From Devosia sp. RR2S18 (GTDB lineage Bacteria > Pseudomonadota > Alphaproteobacteria > Rhizobiales > Devosiaceae): 64,000 nt of DNA. Position numbers and translations under genes: made by a program. Location of the stretch: positions 1,326,001-1,390,000 of the forward strand of contig NZ_CP126539.1 in NCBI RefSeq assembly GCF_030177755.1, written 5' to 3'. The first letter of the stretch is position 1. Each line of letters starts with the position of its first letter. Below the pieces are notes generated by a model that saw only the letters and a list, made by a program, of their open reading frames with translations, was not told the DNA's origin and ran no database searches. This document shows, in pieces, positions 61,336 to 64,000 of the stretch.

Positions 61336-63468
61336 CTAGTAGCGTGTCGGCTTCCAGCCCAGCAGCCTCATGGCATTCGCGGTAACCAAGACTGTTGCCC
61401 CGGTGTCCGCCAGAATGGCGGGCCAAAGACCGGTGATCCCCAGGACGGTCGTCATCAGGAACACGGCCTTCAGCCCCAGGGCGATGAAGATATTCTGTGT
61501 GATGTTGCCCATGCTCGCCTGGGATAGGTCAATCAGCGCCCCGATGTCGGCAACCCGGCCGTGCAGCACCGCGGCGTCGGAGGTCTCCAGGGCCACATCC
61601 GTGCCGCCTCCCATGGCAATCCCGATATCGGCTGCAGCGAGCGCCGGTGCGTCATTGATGCCGTCGCCCACCTTGGCAACCACCTGACCGGCTGACTGCA
61701 TCTCGCGGACGATCCGCTGCTTGTCTTCCGGCATGAGCTCGGCCTTGACCTCGATCCCCAGCTCTGCGCCGATTGCCCTTGCCGTGCGCCGGTTATCGCC
61801 GGTCAGCATGACGGTGGCGATCCCGGCGTCCCGCAGCGCCTTCAACCCGGCGACTGCATCCGGACGGGCCTCGTCCCGGATCGCGAACAGACCTGCGAGG
61901 TGACCGTTGGCCAGTAGTACAGATACAGTCTTGCCCTCGTCGTTGAACGCCTCGATGCGGGCGGTCAGGTCAGCGGGGATCGCGACCGTATCCGCGGCGG
62001 CCGATGCTGACGCCAACAGCACCTCGACGCCGCCGACGTTCCCCGACACGCCCTTGCCGGCCAGCGCCTTCGCTCCGAAGGCGGGCGGCACCGGCGCCTT
62101 GCTATCCTTGGCTTTGGTCAGGATAGCAAGGGCGAGGGGATGCGAAGACCCGCTCTCGAGCGCCGCCGCCATGGATAGCAGCTGGGTCTCGGTGCGCCCG
62201 ATTGCGACGATGTCGGTGACGACCGGCTTGCCCGCCGTCAGCGTACCGGTCTTGTCAAAGGCGACGGCTGTGATCTTGCGCAAGCCTTCCAGCACGGCGC
62301 CGCCTTTGAGCAGCAAACCGCGGCGTGCGCCTGCCGACAGTCCTGCGGCAATGGCGGCCGGCGTGGAGATCACCAGGGCGCACGGGCACCCGATCAGGAG
62401 AACGGCCAGTCCCTTGTAGATCCACTCGTTCCAGTCCCACCCCAGCACTAGGGGCGGCACAACAGCAACCAGTGTGCCGGCGACCAGGACGCCGGGCGTG
62501 TAGACCTTCGAGAACCGGTCGATGAAGCGCTCGGTCGGCGCCTTGCTCTCCTGGGCCTCCTCGACCAGCTTGACCACACGCGCGATGGTGTTGTCGGCGG
62601 CAGCGGCGGTGACCTTCACGCGCAGCACGGCATCGGTATTGATGGTGCCGGCGAACACAGGATCCCCCGCGCCCTTGCGCTTGGGCACACTTTCGCCGGT
62701 GACAGGTGCCTCGTCGATCGAACTGTTGCCTTCCACGATGTCGCCATCGGCGGCGATCCGGTCGCCTGGCCGGATCATCAGGATATCGCCGATAGCTAAG
62801 GCGTCAGCCTGGATCTCTTCGGTCTGGCCGTTCCGCTCCACCAAGGCGTTCTTAGGCACCAAGTTCGTTAGGCCCCGGATGCTGGCCCGCGCCCGACCGG
62901 CGGCGACACCCTCGAGGAGTTCGCCAACCAGGAAGAGAAGCACCACGGTGGCCGCCTCCTCGGTGGCGCCGATGAACACGGCACCGATGGCAGCGATGCT
63001 CATAAGGGTCTCGATTGAGAACGGCGTCCCGTGCATGGCGCCGGAGATGGCACGACGCCCGATCGGCACCAACCCGAACAGCAGCGCCGCAAGGAATGCC
63101 CAATGTCCGACCTGGGGTAGCATCTGGCCAATCAGGTAAGCCGCCAACAACGCAAGCCCGCAGCCCCAAGTCAGGATGGCCTTCCGGGTTCTCCACCATG
63201 GCCCGTCGCCGAGTTCAAAGTGATCGTCAGTATGCCCCCCTTCGGGGGCAGCATCGGTGGCTATGGCGGTATAGCCAACTGCCTTCACGGCATTCCGGAT
63301 GGCAGCGAGAGGGACGCCGGTGTGCGTAACCGTCATTGACTGGGCGGTGTAGGAGGCACCCACCTCAGTGACGCCGGGCACCCGGGAGACAGCTTTTTCG
63401 ACCTTGCTCGCGCAGTTTGCACAGTCCATGCCGCCGATGCGGAACTTGGTGGCTATGGCTTCGGTCAT
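61336..63468 (-). CDS. Zn/Cd/Pb-type P1B ATPase
   Basis: A 710-residue heavy-metal efflux pump. The N-terminal HMA domain has GGMDCANC (Cys16, Cys19). The membrane CPC motif is LLIGCPCALVIS at about residue 360. The phosphorylation site AFDKTGTLT is at about 404, followed by SSHPLA and GDGINDAP. The last helix ADTGATVLVTANAMRLLG carries the Asp typical of ZntA/CadA (P1B-2) pumps. It exports Zn(II), Cd(II) and Pb(II) to the periplasm. Divergent from a MerR regulator with a typical operator. Confidence 0.93.
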   Translation of the reverse strand: MTEAIATKFRIGGMDCANCASKVEKAVSRVPGVTEVGASYTAQSMTVTHTGVPLAAIRNAVKAVGYTAIATDAAPEGGHTDDHFELGDGPWWRTRKAILTWGCGLALLAAYLIGQMLPQVGHWAFLAALLFGLVPIGRRAISGAMHGTPFSIETLMSIAAIGAVFIGATEEAATVVLLFLVGELLEGVAAGRARASIRGLTNLVPKNALVERNGQTEEIQADALAIGDILMIRPGDRIAADGDIVEGNSSIDEAPVTGESVPKRKGAGDPVFAGTINTDAVLRVKVTAAAADNTIARVVKLVEEAQESKAPTERFIDRFSKVYTPGVLVAGTLVAVVPPLVLGWDWNEWIYKGLAVLLIGCPCALVISTPAAIAAGLSAGARRGLLLKGGAVLEGLRKITAVAFDKTGTLTAGKPVVTDIVAIGRTETQLLSMAAALESGSSHPLALAILTKAKDSKAPVPPAFGAKALAGKGVSGNVGGVEVLLASASAAADTVAIPADLTARIEAFNDEGKTVSVLLANGHLAGLFAIRDEARPDAVAGLKALRDAGIATVMLTGDNRRTARAIGAELGIEVKAELMPEDKQRIVREMQSAGQVVAKVGDGINDAPALAAADIGIAMGGGTDVALETSDAAVLHGRVADIGALIDLSQASMGNITQNIFIALGLKAVFLMTTVLGITGLWPAILADTGATVLVTANAMRLLGWKPTRY

Positions 63469-63494
63469 GGCAGTCTTCCTAATGAGTCGGCCCG

Positions 63495-63525
63495 ATGCTA
63501 ATCCCTCTAGTCGCTAGAGCATCAA
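63495..63525 (-). promoter_or_regulatory. MerR-type promoter and operator of the P-type ATPase
   Basis: On the minus strand TTGATG (63520-63525) and TAGCAT (63495-63500) are separated by 19 bp. The spacer contains the perfect dyad CTCTAG-N3-CTAGAG (63505-63519), as in ZntR, CadR and PbrR sites. Confidence 0.8.
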
Positions 63526-63536
63526 GAGGTGATCCG

Positions 63537-63953
63537 ATGAATTTTCCGATTGGCGAATTGTCGAAGCGAACAGGCGTGAAAGTTCCGACTATCCGGTTCT
63601 ACGAACAAATCGGCCTGCTGCCGGAGCCGCCTCGCACCGAGAGCAACCAGCGCCGTTATGGCAAGGCCGAGGCCGACCGGCTGAACTTCATCCGGCATTC
63701 CCGCGAACTCGGGTTCGAGGTTGAGGACATCCGGGCGCTGCTGGCGATGACGTCGGAGCCCCAAGCTTCCTGCCACCAAGCTGACAGCATAGCCCGTAGC
63801 CACCTGTCGGAGATCGACCGCCGTATATCCAGCCTGCAGGCCCTCAAGGGCGAACTTACACGGATGATCGAGGAGTGTGGTCATGGCAGGATCTGCGACT
63901 GCCGGATTATCGAGGCCTTGGCCGATCATGGCCACTGCAGTACGGAGCATTGA
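63537..63953 (+). CDS. MerR-family Zn/Cd/Pb-responsive regulator
   Basis: A 138-residue activator-repressor. The HTH (about 3-70) includes IGELSKRTGVKVPTIRFYEQIGLLPEPPRTESNQRRY. Metal ligands seen are Cys at about 80 (SCHQADS) and a C-terminal CGHGRICDC loop with a terminal HGHC, as in CadR/PbrR/ZntR. AAGAGGTGAT precedes ATG 63537. Divergent from the P-type ATPase, which it should activate in Zn, Cd or Pb. Confidence 0.9.
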   Translation: MNFPIGELSKRTGVKVPTIRFYEQIGLLPEPPRTESNQRRYGKAEADRLNFIRHSRELGFEVEDIRALLAMTSEPQASCHQADSIARSHLSEIDRRISSLQALKGELTRMIEECGHGRICDCRIIEALADHGHCSTEH

Positions 63954-63955
63954 TG

Positions 63956-64000
63956 ATGCCGATCTATGCCACCATCGCCATCGTCTATGCTGGTGCTGCT
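63956..64000 (+). CDS. Start of a membrane protein gene (cut by window edge)
   Basis: An open frame begins at ATG 63953 or 63956, overlapping or abutting the MerR stop, and encodes a hydrophobic start (MPIYATIAIVYAGAA). Only about 15 residues are visible. It could be a small metal-resistance membrane protein, for example YnfA-like, but that is a guess. Confidence 0.45.
   Translation, partial: MPIYATIAIVYAGAA

Overview
The window is about 60% GC and reads as chromosomal DNA of an alphaproteobacterium, most likely Hyphomicrobiales and possibly Devosia-like. The lineage is inferred from a GapR/DUF2312 protein, HWE-type histidine kinases, an ArsR-rhodanese regulator and the density of ABC, TRAP and TTT sugar-acid transporters. 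No rRNA or tRNA gene, CRISPR array or complete insertion sequence was seen.

Layout: (1) 1-4.6 kb holds a partial GntR regulator and an aldolase/dehydratase of the DHDPS superfamily, divergent from a complete TRAP transporter (DctPQM), then GapR. (2) 4.6-10.9 kb is a patchwork: a DUF4336 protein, a hypothetical HTH protein, half of a fosmidomycin-resistance-type MFS gene, glutamate dehydrogenase and an HPP-CBS membrane protein. (3) 10.9-14.7 kb is a signalling cluster with a membrane-anchor protein, two HWE kinases and a single-domain response regulator. (4) 14.9-23.5 kb carries ArsR-rhodanese/MFS, an NTPase, a flavin oxidoreductase-methyltransferase pair opposite an Rrf2 regulator, a glyoxalase-like protein, a minimal tyrosine recombinase, a cupin and a SnoaL-LuxR regulator.

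(5) 23.6-32.9 kb is a uronate/glycoside locus: GH1 glycosidase, KdgD-like dehydratase, mannonate dehydratase and GntR regulator, divergent from a five-gene Dpp/Opp-type ABC transporter. (6) 33.3-43.8 kb is a galactonate/galactoside-type locus: two SDRs, a GntR regulator and a DgoD-like dehydratase, divergent from a carbohydrate ABC transporter whose operon includes a 901-aa GH2 glycosidase. (7) 45-52.9 kb is a pentonate-type locus: RraA-like protein, DHDPS-family dehydratase and IlvD/Edd dehydratase, divergent from a TctCBA transporter with a LacI/GntR-type repressor gene. In all three loci the divergent promoter regions carry matching candidate operators, so catabolism and uptake are probably co-regulated.

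(8) 53-57.6 kb is accessory. It holds a TIR-domain protein with an unrecognised C-terminal domain, followed by a small HTH protein, and is the best candidate in the window for an undescribed defence module. A small membrane protein, a GNAT, a VOC protein and a methyltransferase follow. (9) 57.7-64 kb is a metal-response island: MerR regulator, glutaredoxin-MauE fusion, DUF411, DUF305, HMA protein, a Zn/Cd/Pb-type P1B ATPase and a second MerR regulator. Both MerR regulators have textbook long-spacer promoters. A family of degenerate dispersed repeats with an AATGGGG core lies in at least nine intergenic gaps.
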